From: Anaerosolibacter carboniphilus
GTDB taxonomy: Bacteria > Bacillota > Clostridia > Peptostreptococcales > Thermotaleaceae
NCBI RefSeq assembly: GCF_014205875.1
Contig: NZ_JACHEN010000018.1
Location: 45,707-109,706 of the forward strand
DNA length: 64,000 nt
Reading direction: 5' to 3'
Shown here: one piece after another, positions 54,070 through 63,931 of the stretch
Numbering within the stretch: position 1 is the first letter of the stretch
How the letters are laid out: every line of letters starts with the position of its first letter
Notes under the pieces: generated by a model
Told to the model about the DNA's origin: nothing
Seen by the model: only the letters and a program-made list of their open reading frames with translations
Databases searched by the model: none
Program-made: the position numbers and the translations under genes

Positions 54070-55001
54070 GATACATCCACCCCCAACAGTTTTGTAATTA
54101 AGGCCATTCGAACATACACGCCCAATTCAGCTTGTTTAAAATATACACCCCTAGGATCATCATCCACGTCATAGGCAATTTCGTTTACCCTTGGCAGGGG
54201 ATGCATGACAATCATATCTTTTTTTGCATGGGAGAGTTTTGATTGGTTGAGAAGATAACTATCCTTGAGTCGAGCGTAATCCGCTTCATTGAAGAACCTT
54301 TCTCGCTGGATTCTTGTCATGTATAGAATGTCAATCTGAGATATTACATCTTCAATATAGCGGGCTTCTTGAAGCTCAACATGGAAGTCTTCTTTTAAAG
54401 TTCTCTTCAAAGTATCAGGAAGAGTTAGCTCTTCAGGGGAGATTAATATAAACTTCTTTGTGTTATATCTTGCAAGGGTACGGATGAGGGAGTGAACGGT
54501 TCTACCGAATTTCAAGTCTCCACAAAATGCTACGTTATGACCTTCTATGGTATCCTTATACATTTTGATGGTAAGTAAATCCGTCAGGGTCTGAGTAGGA
54601 TGCTGATGACCGCCGTCACCACCATTGATGATGGGGATGGATGCATAATGAGATGCCAATTTTGGAGCACCTTCCTTTGGATGACGCATCACTGCAATAT
54701 CGGCATAGGCTGACATGCAGCGAATTGTATCAGCAATGCTTTCGCCTTTAGAAACGGAACTGGTATTCGCATCACTGAAGCCAATAATACTTCCACCTAA
54801 GCGGAGCATAGCTGTTTCAAAACTAAATCTGGTTCGCGTACTCGGCTCATAGAAAAGGGTGGCCAGGATTTTGCCTTTGCAGGCCTCCTTGTATTTTTCT
54901 GGTGCTTCATACATCTTTTTTCCCAATGCCACAACTTCATTGAGTTCCTCGATGGTAAAGTCCTCTGGTTCGATCAAGTGTCTAATGGTTTGCTTGTTCA
55001 T
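54063..55001 (-). CDS. pyrB: Aspartate carbamoyltransferase catalytic subunit
   Basis: 312 residues with the carbamoyl-phosphate loop [26 protein letters not shown] and the [10 protein letters not shown] aspartate site. It condenses aspartate and carbamoyl phosphate in pyrimidine synthesis. The start codon lies 11 bases after a PyrR-type hairpin that includes its ribosome site. It is divergent from pyrC-F-K-D. Confidence 0.95.
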   Translation of the reverse strand: MNKQTIRHLIEPEDFTIEELNEVVALGKKMYEAPEKYKEACKGKILATLFYEPSTRTRFSFETAMLRLGGSIIGFSDANTSSVSKGESIADTIRCMSAYADIAVMRHPKEGAPKLASHYASIPIINGGDGGHQHPTQTLTDLLTIKMYKDTIEGHNVAFCGDLKFGRTVHSLIRTLARYNTKKFILISPEELTLPDTLKRTLKEDFHVELQEARYIEDVISQIDILYMTRIQRERFFNEADYARLKDSYLLNQSKLSHAKKDMIVMHPLPRVNEIAYDVDDDPRGVYFKQAELGVYVRMALITKLLGVDVSC

Positions 55002-55012
55002 GATTTACTCCT

Positions 55013-55043
55013 CCTTTTTAGTCTCACGGGACCAACTTAAAGG
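55013..55043 (-). promoter_or_regulatory. PyrR-type binding loop covering the pyrB ribosome site
   Basis: On the minus strand CCTTTAAGTTGGTCCCGTGA then GACTAAAAAGG: the PyrR loop consensus. Its 3' arm AAAAGG is the first part of the AAGGAGG of pyrB, so binding would block translation. Confidence 0.82.
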
Positions 55044-55050
55044 TGCTTAT

Positions 55051-55090
55051 ATAAAAACAAATGCCTTCTTTCCATGAGGAAAAAAGGCAT
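55051..55090 (-). terminator. Attenuator terminator in the pyrB leader
   Basis: On the minus strand an ATGCCTTTTTTCC / GGAAAGAAGGCAT stem and loop, then TTGTTTTTAT. Confidence 0.82.
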
Positions 55091-55124
55091 GATGAATCGA
55101 AATAGATCTAACTGCTTTCCATAA

Positions 55125-55155
55125 CCTTTTTAACCTCACGGGGTTAATTTAAAGG
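55125..55155 (-). promoter_or_regulatory. PyrR-type binding loop, 5' copy in the pyrB leader
   Basis: On the minus strand CCTTTAAATTAACCCCGTGA then GGTTAAAAAGG. It lies upstream of the attenuator terminator, as an anti-antiterminator should. Confidence 0.82.
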
Positions 55156-55276
55156 GCTATTTATTTTTTCTAAATTTATCATAGAACCTAGAAGATGTCA
55201 ACCCAAAATAGAATGGAATTTTTTCATTGACATCATGGAAAACCATATGGTAACATGTAAAAAACGAATAGGAATG

Positions 55277-55307
55277 CCTTTAAATTGGTCCAGAGAGGCC
55301 GGTAAGG
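55277..55307 (+). promoter_or_regulatory. PyrR-type binding loop upstream of pyrC
   Basis: CCTTTAAATTGGTCCAGAGA then GGCCGGTAAGG, close to the PyrR consensus. An attenuator terminator follows at 55365-55394. Confidence 0.85.
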
Positions 55308-55364
55308 ATGAAATCAGGATAAGTATAGATAGTGTATATCTATATTTTGTTATGGGTATCGTAC

Positions 55365-55394
55365 AGCCTTCTGCCTCTGGTAGAAGGCTTTTTG
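55365..55394 (+). terminator. Attenuator terminator in the pyrC leader
   Basis: AGCCTTCT / AGAAGGCT stem with a 9-base loop and a TTTTGC tail, before the pyrC start. Confidence 0.82.
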
Positions 55395-55420
55395 CTTGTA
55401 AAAAACAGGGAGGGATTTGT

Positions 55421-56710
55421 GTGATTGTTATCAAGAATGGTAGAGTAGTGGACCCGCAAAATGGGGTTGATAAGATTACAGACATCCTAGTGATAGACGG
55501 AAAAATAGGAATGATTGCACCCCAGATCCATGTGGAACATGCGAAAATAATAGATGCCACTGGAAAGGTAGTCGTTCCTGGCTTTGTGGACATCCATGTT
55601 CATTTAAGAGAACCAGGATTTGAGCACAAGGAAAGCATTCGGACAGGTACTATGAGTGCAGCAATGGGCGGTTTTACTACGATTGCTTGCATGCCAAATA
55701 CGAAGCCTGCAGTCCATTCAAAAGAGATCGTCCATTACATTCTAGATAAAGCAGAAAAAGAAGGTATTGTGAATGTGCTACCCATCGGAAGTATCACGAC
55801 AAACCTGGACGGAAGTACACTAACAAACGTTAAAGAACTAGTGCAAAGTGGTGTTGTGGCCATATCTGATGATGGAAAGACACCTATGGATACTGGGATC
55901 ATGGAAAAGGCATTTGAGGAAGCCAGTAAGAATCAGATTCCTCTTATTGACCACTGCGAGGATCACGATTTGGCCAAAGGTGGCAGTGTGAATGAGGGAA
56001 AGGCTAGTGAAAGAACGGGGATAAAAGGGATACCCAATGCTGCGGAGTGGAGAATTGTCGCCAGGGATATTGCACTGGCAGAAAAATATGGAACGCATCT
56101 CCATATTGCCCATATTAGCACAAAGGAGTCGGTTGCACTGGTACGTAAAGCTAAGGAGAAGGGGTTAAAGATTACTTGTGAAGCAGCTCCTCATCACTTT
56201 GCTCTTACAGATGATGTGGTGACACGGCAAGATACCTATACAAAGGTCAACCCTCCCCTTCGGAGTCAGGATGATGTAGATGCAGTACGACTTGGGTTAA
56301 AGGATAGAACCATCGACATTATTGCCACAGACCATGCACCCCATGATGAAGACAGCAAGCGAGTAGCCTATGAGGAAGCTTCCTTTGGCATTAGCGGTCT
56401 GGAAACAGCTTTTGCCATCAGCTACACGGAATTGGTAGAAACAGGTATACTCAGTTTTTCACAGTTGGTTGATAAAATGAGCTATTTACCATCAAAAATC
56501 ATTGGTATAGATAGAGGTGCCCTCACCGTTGGAAAGGTTGCTGATTTGGTTGTACTAGATCTGAATCAAGAAGAGAATATTGATGCAAGTAAATTTGTAT
56601 CCATGGGAAAAAATACACCTTTCCATGGAAAACGCGTAAAAGGAAAAGTATTGTATACCCTGGTAGATGGAAATGTTGTGATGGAGAAGGGAGTGGTTTT
56701 ATGTTCGTAG
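55421..56710 (+). CDS. pyrC: Dihydroorotase
   Basis: 429 residues from GTG 55421, six bases after GGGAGGG. A longer frame starting at 55235 runs through the PyrR loop and terminator and must be wrong. Zinc site DIHVHLREPG with PNTKPA, then DHCED, ATDHAPHDEDSK and the C-terminal amidohydrolase part. It converts carbamoyl aspartate to dihydroorotate. Overlaps pyrF by 10 bases. Confidence 0.95.
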   Translation: MIVIKNGRVVDPQNGVDKITDILVIDGKIGMIAPQIHVEHAKIIDATGKVVVPGFVDIHVHLREPGFEHKESIRTGTMSAAMGGFTTIACMPNTKPAVHSKEIVHYILDKAEKEGIVNVLPIGSITTNLDGSTLTNVKELVQSGVVAISDDGKTPMDTGIMEKAFEEASKNQIPLIDHCEDHDLAKGGSVNEGKASERTGIKGIPNAAEWRIVARDIALAEKYGTHLHIAHISTKESVALVRKAKEKGLKITCEAAPHHFALTDDVVTRQDTYTKVNPPLRSQDDVDAVRLGLKDRTIDIIATDHAPHDEDSKRVAYEEASFGISGLETAFAISYTELVETGILSFSQLVDKMSYLPSKIIGIDRGALTVGKVADLVVLDLNQEENIDASKFVSMGKNTPFHGKRVKGKVLYTLVDGNVVMEKGVVLCS

Positions 56711-57645
56711 ATCGATTGATTCAACAGATTAAAGAAAAGAAAAGCAACATTGTGGTGGGATTAGATCCAAGACTGGATATGATACCAAAGCACATTCGAG
56801 AAAAATCCTATCGTATGTATGGAAAAAATTTAAGAGGAGCTGCAGAAGCCATATGGACTTTCAACAAGGAAATTATTGAATCTGTCTATGATCTTATTCC
56901 TGCTGTGAAGCCTCAAATCGCTTTCTATGAGCAGTATGGATTGGAAGGATTGGAATCCTATCAGAAAACTTGTAGATTAGCCCAAGAAAAAGGTCTGCTG
57001 GTTATTGGGGATGTGAAACGAGGCGATATTGGTACCACATCCAAGGCGTATTCTGATGCCCATTTAGGCTTGACTGATGTGGAAGGGGAACGAATAGAAG
57101 CTTTTCCTACAGATGCCATCACGGTAAATCCCTATCTGGGGGATGATTGCCTTAAAGAATTTATGAAGGATATTGTGGACTATGAAAAAGGGATGTTTGT
57201 CTTGGTGAAGACATCTAATCCAACCTCAGGGCAGCTTCAGGATTTAGAGGCAGGGGGAAAGAGAATATATGAAATTGTAGCCCATCTTGTGCATCAATGG
57301 AGTAGAGAAATGATGGGTGCTCATCAATATTCATCCGTAGGGGCAGTGGTAGGTGCTACCTATCCGGAGCAGGCAAAAAATCTAAGAAGACTTATGCCGA
57401 CATCCTATTTTCTTGTGCCTGGCTATGGGGCCCAAGGGGGAACTGCCAAGGATATTATAGACTGCTTTGATGAGCGTGGTTTAGGGGCAATCATCAATTC
57501 ATCTCGAGACATCCTTTATGCCTATCAGAAAGAGAACAGTGAATATAAGGAACAAAATTTTGGAAGAGCTGCAAGGAATGCGGTTTTAAAGATGCAAGAA
57601 GAAATCAATGGCTTATTATTGGAACAAGGTAAACAGTACTGGTAA
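56701..57645 (+). CDS. pyrF: Orotidine 5'-phosphate decarboxylase, long form
   Basis: 314 residues, the long type-2 PyrF with VVGLDPRLDMIP, the active-site set VIGDVKRGDIG, AITVNPYLG and PGYGAQGG. Makes UMP from OMP. ATG 56701 inside the end of pyrC, translationally coupled. Confidence 0.95.
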   Translation: MFVDRLIQQIKEKKSNIVVGLDPRLDMIPKHIREKSYRMYGKNLRGAAEAIWTFNKEIIESVYDLIPAVKPQIAFYEQYGLEGLESYQKTCRLAQEKGLLVIGDVKRGDIGTTSKAYSDAHLGLTDVEGERIEAFPTDAITVNPYLGDDCLKEFMKDIVDYEKGMFVLVKTSNPTSGQLQDLEAGGKRIYEIVAHLVHQWSREMMGAHQYSSVGAVVGATYPEQAKNLRRLMPTSYFLVPGYGAQGGTAKDIIDCFDERGLGAIINSSRDILYAYQKENSEYKEQNFGRAARNAVLKMQEEINGLLLEQGKQYW

Positions 57646-57656
57646 GGGGGGATTTG

Positions 57657-58427
57657 ATGAAAGCATCCAGCGTATGTAAGATTCTTAAAACAGAGAGACT
57701 AGCCAAGGATATCTATAAAATTATTGTAGCGAGACCAGCGGAATGCCATGAGATTACAGCAGGACAGTTTTTTCATATTCAATGCAGTGAAGAAGGACAG
57801 TCATTCTTAAGGCGACCAATCAGTGTATGTGAGGTAGAAACGGACCAATTGAGTTTTGTTGTACGAAAATCAGGGAAAGGGACAGCTGCACTCTGCAGTA
57901 GAAAAGAAGGAGAGTACTTGGACATCATAGGGCCATTAGGCAACGGATTTGTGCCAAAAGGAGAGAGGGTCCTTTTGGTGGGTGGTGGCATAGGTGTAGC
58001 GCCTTTGGTAGAACTTTGCAAAAATCTCAAGGATAAGGATATAAAGGTGTTGTTAGGGTTTCGAACGGAGGCTTACTTGGTAGAGGCTTTTAAAAAATAT
58101 TGTAAAGCAGTAGAGGTTGCCACAGAGGATGGAACTTTTGGATATAAGGGTTACGTGACAGGACTGCTAGAGGAAACCATGGAAAATCCACCAGAGATGA
58201 TATATGCCTGTGGACCAGAGATTATGTTAAAACAGATACAAAAGTATGGCAAGGCAATGGGAATTCCTACCCAACTGGCAATGGAAGAACGGATGGCTTG
58301 TGGTGTGGGTGCCTGTTTGGTTTGTAGCTGTAAAGTGAAGGCAGGAGAAGACTGGGATTACGTGCGAACCTGCAAGGAAGGTCCTGTATTTTGGGGAGAA
58401 GAGGTGATCTTTGATGAAGGCAATTGA
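57657..58427 (+). CDS. pyrK: Dihydroorotate dehydrogenase electron-transfer subunit
   Basis: 256 residues from ATG 57657 behind GGGGGG. FAD site RRPISVCEV, NAD site LVGGGIGVAPLVELC, and a C-terminal 2Fe-2S cluster CGVGACLVCSCK plus a later Cys. Partner of PyrD in the NAD-linked dihydroorotate dehydrogenase 1B. Overlaps pyrD by 14 bases. Confidence 0.95.
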   Translation: MKASSVCKILKTERLAKDIYKIIVARPAECHEITAGQFFHIQCSEEGQSFLRRPISVCEVETDQLSFVVRKSGKGTAALCSRKEGEYLDIIGPLGNGFVPKGERVLLVGGGIGVAPLVELCKNLKDKDIKVLLGFRTEAYLVEAFKKYCKAVEVATEDGTFGYKGYVTGLLEETMENPPEMIYACGPEIMLKQIQKYGKAMGIPTQLAMEERMACGVGACLVCSCKVKAGEDWDYVRTCKEGPVFWGEEVIFDEGN

Positions 58428-59328
58428 TATGACGGTAGATTTAAAGGGTCTTACCTTGCAAAATCCCATTATGGTTGCTTCTGGAACCTTTGGATTTGGA
58501 AGGGAGTATGGTGAATACATTGATTTGAATCACTTGGGCGGAATTATGGTGAAGGGTCTTACCCTTGAAGCAAGAAAAGGCAATCCAGTGCCTAGGGTGG
58601 CGGAGACCCCCATGGGCATGCTCAATAGCGTAGGACTCCAAAATCCAGGGGTGGAGGCATTTATCCAGGAGGAATTACCTTATCTATCTCAATTCAGTAC
58701 ACGGGTGATTGCAAATATCAATGGCAATACGATGGAAGAGTACTGTAAGATAGCAGAAAGACTATCAGATACAGGGGTAGATGCTTTAGAATTAAACATA
58801 TCCTGTCCAAATGTCAAAGAGGGTGGCGTTGCCTTTGGCCGAGATCCTGAAATGGTCTATAAGGTGACCAAATGTGTACGAGAGCATACAAACAAGTATT
58901 TGATTGTCAAGCTTAGCCCAAATGTTAGAGATATTCGAGAGATTGGGCAGGCAGCAGAAGAGGGAGGAGCAGACTGCATATCTTTGATTAATACATTAAT
59001 AGGTATGGCCATCGATATCGAGCAGCAAAAGCCCATTCTGGCTAGGGGAATTGGGGGATTTTCTGGACCTGCCATCAAACCGGTGGCCTTACGGATGGTC
59101 TATGAAGTGGCCCAGACCGTAGGAATACCCATCATCGGCATGGGTGGAATTTCTAGCGCTCAAGACGCCATTGAATTTCTATTGGCAGGAGCCAGTGCCA
59201 TCGCTATAGGTACAGCCAATTTTATAAACCCTTTGGTTACGATGGAAATTAACGAGGGGATACAGGGATATTTAGAAAGAAAAGGATATACATCGGTGAG
59301 AGATATTATCGGAAAGCTAAAAGCCTGA
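58414..59328 (+). CDS. pyrD: Dihydroorotate dehydrogenase catalytic subunit, type 1B
   Basis: 304 residues from ATG 58414 with GAGGTG upstream. FMN barrel motifs: NPIMVASGTFGFG, LELNISCPNVKEGG, VKLSPNV and IGMGGISSAQDAIEFLLAGA. The Cys in LNISCPN is the catalytic base of class 1 enzymes. Last gene of the pyrimidine operon; pyrE is absent from the window. Confidence 0.95.
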   Translation: MKAIDMTVDLKGLTLQNPIMVASGTFGFGREYGEYIDLNHLGGIMVKGLTLEARKGNPVPRVAETPMGMLNSVGLQNPGVEAFIQEELPYLSQFSTRVIANINGNTMEEYCKIAERLSDTGVDALELNISCPNVKEGGVAFGRDPEMVYKVTKCVREHTNKYLIVKLSPNVRDIREIGQAAEEGGADCISLINTLIGMAIDIEQQKPILARGIGGFSGPAIKPVALRMVYEVAQTVGIPIIGMGGISSAQDAIEFLLAGASAIAIGTANFINPLVTMEINEGIQGYLERKGYTSVRDIIGKLKA

Positions 59329-59349
59329 AACCATTATAGTGCTATAAAT

Positions 59350-59730
59350 CTATAATAAGTTTGTCAGCGTAACAGCTTCACTTTCTTTCACAATATGAAA
59401 CAATTGTTTGAGAACCTCGATCTCGCCCAGAGAAAGGGGTTTATCTTTTTCTTCTATATATTTGCGCGTTCGTGCCATGGCGAGATCGATATTGTCGATT
59501 TCATGATGATGAATCATAACAGCCCATCGATTTCTTATCTCGCCCCATTGTTTTTTGATTTGTAGATATTCATTCACAGCAGAATCCCAATTTTCTGATT
59601 CAATATTCTTCGTCATATGATCAAGGGACTGAATCAGATCTGTTGCATGGGTATCAATGTAATTGTAGGCAAGAAACCATCCACCGATAATGACAATGAT
59701 GACAATGGAAACAGCAATTAATGATCGCAT
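59350..59730 (-). CDS. DUF4363-like small membrane protein
   Basis: 126 residues with one N-terminal membrane helix (about 5-24) and a helical extracytoplasmic domain containing WDSAVNEYLQIKKQWGEIRNRW, the DUF4363 pattern. Lies 15 bases downstream of the DUF421 gene, a common pairing in endospore formers. Confidence 0.8.
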   Translation of the reverse strand: MRSLIAVSIVIIVIIGGWFLAYNYIDTHATDLIQSLDHMTKNIESENWDSAVNEYLQIKKQWGEIRNRWAVMIHHHEIDNIDLAMARTRKYIEEKDKPLSLGEIEVLKQLFHIVKESEAVTLTNLL

Positions 59731-59745
59731 AGGAACAGATTCCTC

Positions 59746-60426
59746 CTAATCTTTTTTCTGTACATACAGTTTTTTGTTTTCATCTAAAAAGCAAAAAAGC
59801 ACATCCTTATAGTCAGAGATATTGCGAACCCGTAATTGTTCCAACAACCAGTTTTCATTACGTTGTGCTATTTTTAAATTGGTGTGGTTGATATGGCCAT
59901 CAATAATAAGAGAGATAGGCATATTCTCATAGGTAGGTTGAATATTTAAGTCTTCAACCGTGACAGGCCTTTTGTTTGCTTTAGGAATAATACTTAGCTC
60001 TCCATTGGTTTCTAAAATTGCAAATTCAACATCGGCTAAACTGACATATTCCTTTTCTCGTATTTGTTCCACCAAATCATTAATATTGATGCGCAGACGT
60101 TGCAGCTCCTTGATATTGATTTTTCCTTCATTCACTAGTACACTAGGTTTACCACAGATAATGCCCCGGGCCCACTCACTTTTCATATTGATATACGAAA
60201 TCAGAATCTGAGCAAAGAGCAGGGTAATAATAGCGATGAGATTGTTTAAAATAGATGCTCCTGTGTTTTCCATGGATAAGGCGGCTAATTCTGCAATCAT
60301 TAGCATGATTACCAGCTCAAAGGGCTGAAGTTCAGTTAGCTCTCCCTTGCCCATCATGCGAATGGCAAAGACTACAAAAATATAAATAAATAAGGTTCTT
60401 ATTAATATAATGAGCATAAAAAACAC
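59746..60426 (-). CDS. DUF421 (YetF/YcaP-type) membrane protein
   Basis: 226 residues. Two to three N-terminal helices with IRMMGKGELTELQPFELV, then a soluble domain with PSVLVNEGKINIKELQ and VEFAILETNGELSI. Some family members are linked to spore biology; that role is inference here. First gene of the pair with the DUF4363 protein. Confidence 0.9.
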   Translation of the reverse strand: MFFMLIILIRTLFIYIFVVFAIRMMGKGELTELQPFELVIMLMIAELAALSMENTGASILNNLIAIITLLFAQILISYINMKSEWARGIICGKPSVLVNEGKINIKELQRLRININDLVEQIREKEYVSLADVEFAILETNGELSIIPKANKRPVTVEDLNIQPTYENMPISLIIDGHINHTNLKIAQRNENWLLEQLRVRNISDYKDVLFCFLDENKKLYVQKKD

Positions 60427-60551
60427 CCTTTCCAGCAGAATTCATCCTATGCTAATTAAATTTTGCTAGAAGGGAGAAATTTATTCTTTTTAGCAATATA
60501 AATAATGGGGAAATGAAAAAGATGAAGATGCATTCGTATTTTTATCATAAG

Positions 60552-60588
60552 AAAAGCCCTACAACGGGATGATGGTTGCAGGGCTTTT
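60552..60588 (-). terminator. Terminator of the M42 peptidase cluster
   Basis: AAAAGCCCT / AGGGCTTTT stem with TGCAACC/GGTTG-like inner pairs, T run on the minus strand. Confidence 0.88.
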
Positions 60589-60592
60589 GACA

Positions 60593-61600
60593 TTAAAATT
60601 GAATATCTTGCTCAAGAATTTTCGTTAGAAGCATTACTGAATGCTCAACATCTTTTCGAGAAACCATTTCTGAAGGAGTATGAACGAACCTACATGGAAT
60701 AGAAATGACACCGGAGGGTACGCCGCTGCGGGTCAAATGAATGGCGCCGGAGTCTGTACCGCCAAAATCTAATACTTCCAATTGATAGGGGATATCGTGG
60801 GCTTTGGCAGTATCAATCATCAGATTTTTTACTGCAGGGTGACTAAGCATTGAATTATCCCTAATCTTGATAGCAGGGCCATCTCCGAGCTTGACGTCCA
60901 TGGTTCTCGCCTTTGGCGTATCGCCTGTAAGCGTAACATCGACAGCGATTCCCATGTCAGGATCGATGCCATAGGCAGCTGTCTTTGCGCCTCGAACACC
61001 CACTTCTTCTTGTACAGTAAAAACAAAGTACAACTCGTTGGGAGAATCTTTTACGGCCTTCAAGGCTTCAATAGCAATAAAGCAGCCGATACGGTCATCC
61101 ATGGCTTTGGAGATGAGTTGATCGCCTTCTTGGGTGAATGTATTATAGAAGCATGCTACATCTCCCACATGTACCTTTGACAACGCTTCCTCCTTGGATT
61201 TCGCGCCAATATCGATGAACATTTTATCCAGCTTTAAATTTTTCATTTCATCCAAATGCTCCATGCCGACAACGCCAATGGTTCCATCGGCAAACATGAC
61301 GCGCTGATATAGGGCTGTGAAAGGGGATACACCACCTATATTGGAGAAACGAATAAAGCCATTATCGTCGACACTTGTAGCAATGACACCAATTTCATCC
61401 ATATGAGCTGCAATCATGATTCTTTTGCCTGGACCCTTTTTGACAGCAATCAGATTACCCATTCGATCAGTTTTCACTTCATCCGCATAATCTTTGATTT
61501 CTTCCATGATGAAATCTCTAATCTTTTCTTCGTTGCCAGAAGGACCATAGGATTCTACCAGTTTCTTTAATAGGCTTAATTGTGCATTATCCACGGGCAT
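60593..61600 (-). CDS. M42-family metallo-aminopeptidase, third of three
   Basis: 335 residues. Metal and catalytic residues of the M42/TET family are visible: AAHMDEIGV, DDRIGCF, VQEEVGVRGA, VDVTLTGDT and RFVHTPSEM. Such enzymes form dodecameric shells and release N-terminal residues from peptides. ATG 61600 follows AAGGAGG and overlaps the stop of the preceding paralogue by 14 bases. Confidence 0.93.
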   Translation of the reverse strand: MPVDNAQLSLLKKLVESYGPSGNEEKIRDFIMEEIKDYADEVKTDRMGNLIAVKKGPGKRIMIAAHMDEIGVIATSVDDNGFIRFSNIGGVSPFTALYQRVMFADGTIGVVGMEHLDEMKNLKLDKMFIDIGAKSKEEALSKVHVGDVACFYNTFTQEGDQLISKAMDDRIGCFIAIEALKAVKDSPNELYFVFTVQEEVGVRGAKTAAYGIDPDMGIAVDVTLTGDTPKARTMDVKLGDGPAIKIRDNSMLSHPAVKNLMIDTAKAHDIPYQLEVLDFGGTDSGAIHLTRSGVPSGVISIPCRFVHTPSEMVSRKDVEHSVMLLTKILEQDIQF

Positions 61601-62615
61601 ATGCCTCCTTTTTTATGTTTTTAAGGAAGAGTTTCAAGAGTCTTCCGCATCCATCAAAATCATCTTTAGACATAATAGAGGATGGTGAATGAATATAACG
61701 ACAAGGTATAGATAGTGCAGCAGAAGGTATTCCTTCCCGGGTAACATGAATAGCTCCAGCATCATTACCACCTGTTGTAATTTGTCTAAATTGAATGTTA
61801 ATGTTGTTGTCCACTGCAGTCTGATGAATTTGTTTTATGAGTCCCTTGTCGAAGAGAGAAGCCATATCCATGATGGATAGGGCTGGCCCATGGCCTAACC
61901 GGGTGCCGTGCTGAGCTTCATCCACATTGGTAACATCAGAGCAAACTGTGCCTTCAACGACTAGGGCGAAATCAGGATCGATGCCATAGGCTGCTACCCT
62001 AGCACCACGCAGACCGATTTCTTCCTGTACGGTAAATACTGCATAGAGGGTGGCATCATAGGTTTCTTTTAGTAACTCAATGAGGATGGCGCAGCCTACG
62101 CGATCATCTAAGGCTTTTGCCTTTACGAGGTTATTGCCAAACTCGATGTAATCGCTGAGAAAAGAGATATAATCTCCTTTGGAAACCAGTTTTTCAGCTT
62201 CAGCCTTAGATTTGGCTCCGATATCTATATATAACTGCTTGTGTTTTAATGCCTTTGTACGTTCATCGGGTTCTTGCAGATGAATGGCCTTTGCGCCAAT
62301 CACCCCGGGTACTTTATTGCTTCCTATTTGAACTATTTTAGAGACGAGGATACGATCATCTATGCCCCCTACAGGAACGAATTTAATAAATCCTCCTTCA
62401 TCGATGGATTTGACCATAAGGCCGATTTCATCCATGTGTGCGGCCAGCATTACTTTCGGATAACCTTCTTTGCCTTTTTTCAAAGCGATTAAATTGCCAA
62501 GTCGGTCCACTTTGATTTCATCTACATAATCCTTAATCTCATCCTTGATGATGTCCCTAATTTCTTTTTCATTGCCTGGCAAGCCAGAGGCTTCGGTTAA
62601 CCTTTTTAATAGCAT
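61587..62615 (-). CDS. M42-family metallo-aminopeptidase, second of three
   Basis: 342 residues with AAHMDEIGLMV, LDDRVGCA, VQEEIGLRGA and a terminal RYIHSPSS. The metal Asp after the EE pair is Glu here (VEGTVCSD) while the other two copies have VDVT/IDVT, so its substrate preference may differ. Overlaps both neighbours. Confidence 0.92.
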   Translation of the reverse strand: MLLKRLTEASGLPGNEKEIRDIIKDEIKDYVDEIKVDRLGNLIALKKGKEGYPKVMLAAHMDEIGLMVKSIDEGGFIKFVPVGGIDDRILVSKIVQIGSNKVPGVIGAKAIHLQEPDERTKALKHKQLYIDIGAKSKAEAEKLVSKGDYISFLSDYIEFGNNLVKAKALDDRVGCAILIELLKETYDATLYAVFTVQEEIGLRGARVAAYGIDPDFALVVEGTVCSDVTNVDEAQHGTRLGHGPALSIMDMASLFDKGLIKQIHQTAVDNNINIQFRQITTGGNDAGAIHVTREGIPSAALSIPCRYIHSPSSIMSKDDFDGCGRLLKLFLKNIKKEAYARG

Positions 62616-63658
62616 AGGAATCCCTCCAAATCTTCTTCGTCCAAACTGGCAATAAAATAAGCAAGGAGCTTTCCTGTATTTTTAATATCACTTATATCCA
62701 GGGTCTCTACAGATGTATGCATGTATCTTAAAGGAATAGAAAGCAAGCCTGTTGCTACTCCAGATTGTGTAACTTGCATTGCCCATGCATCGGTTCCTGA
62801 GTGACCAGGAAGTATTTCTATTTGATAAGGTATGTTATGGTCTTTGGCAACCTGAATAAATCTCTCATAAATTTTAGGATGGATATTGGCACCTAGACCA
62901 ATGGTAGGTCCTTTACCTATTTCATAGGCTTCGTCCTTTGATAGATCAGGCGTTGATCCAAAAGTGACATCAATGGCAATACCAATATCAGGGAGTATGT
63001 CATAAGTACTAACGATAGCACCCCTTGTACCAACCTCCTCTTGAACGGTTGCTACAGCATAGACATCACACTGATGCCTTAATTTTTGTAATATCTGTAG
63101 GCACTCATACATTACAGCTACACCTGCGCGATCATCCAACGCTTTTGCAGAAATAAGTCCATTTTGAAGGTTAATCATTTTGCGATGGATGGTAATGGAG
63201 TCACCTACGCGAACAAATTTGTCTACTTCTTCTTTTGAAAGGCCTACGTCAATCAACATATCTTCCATCTTAATGGCCTTCACCCGATCGCTTGGATCGA
63301 GGATGTGGGGTGGTTTTGTACCAATTACGCCAAATAAGCCTTTTGTTCCATGAACCATGACCTCTTGGGTTAAAAGGGTTCTTTGGTCAACGCCGCCGAT
63401 ATTGGTAAATTGAATAAAACCTTTATCGTCTATTTTCTTTACCATGAGACCTATTTCATCCATGTGGGCAGCAAGCATGATTTTTATGGAATTAGGCCCC
63501 ATACCTTTTTTATAAATGACTAGGTTGCCCAATCGATCTTTTTTGGAATCATCGGCAAGTCCATCAAAATGCTTCTGAATGACATCGCTAATAGTGTGTT
63601 CAAATCCAGATATGCCAGGGGTCTCTACCATGTCTTTTAACATCTGTTCTAGTTTCAT
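62606..63658 (-). CDS. M42-family metallo-aminopeptidase, first of three
   Basis: 350 residues with AAHMDEIGLMV, LDDRAGVAV, VQEEVGTRGA, IDVTFGSTPD and RYMHTSVE. AGGAGG ribosome site before ATG 63658. First gene of a three-paralogue operon; overlaps the second by 10 bases. Confidence 0.93.
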   Translation of the reverse strand: MKLEQMLKDMVETPGISGFEHTISDVIQKHFDGLADDSKKDRLGNLVIYKKGMGPNSIKIMLAAHMDEIGLMVKKIDDKGFIQFTNIGGVDQRTLLTQEVMVHGTKGLFGVIGTKPPHILDPSDRVKAIKMEDMLIDVGLSKEEVDKFVRVGDSITIHRKMINLQNGLISAKALDDRAGVAVMYECLQILQKLRHQCDVYAVATVQEEVGTRGAIVSTYDILPDIGIAIDVTFGSTPDLSKDEAYEIGKGPTIGLGANIHPKIYERFIQVAKDHNIPYQIEILPGHSGTDAWAMQVTQSGVATGLLSIPLRYMHTSVETLDISDIKNTGKLLAYFIASLDEEDLEGFLCY

Positions 63659-63931
63659 TGCTCTCCTCCTTCCAAATTTAACCTATAGCTATCATTATAA
63701 CAGAAATCACTGAAAATATGCCCTAAAGTGTAAGATAATATGGATAATATTAACATAGATCCAAGTATTGACCTGGACTTATGAATATGATATATTAGTT
63801 CATGTCCTTGATGCAAGGGGTGAGAGTCAAAGGGTAGGAAAAATTACCAGTTGATTTGAGGTAAGAAACATGGTAAGATAGATTTTGTCGTCGCGAGAAA
63901 CAAGTTATAAAAATTACCATAAAAAAACTTG
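63659..63931. other. Intergenic region at the right edge
   Basis: It contains the ribosome site and promoter region of the M42 operon on the minus strand. No ORF or RNA gene is convincing. Confidence 0.5.

Noticed and set aside
55235..55420. Longer N terminus for dihydroorotase
   Set aside because: It would translate through the PyrR loop and the attenuator terminator; the GTG at 55421 has a good ribosome site and gives the normal family N terminus.
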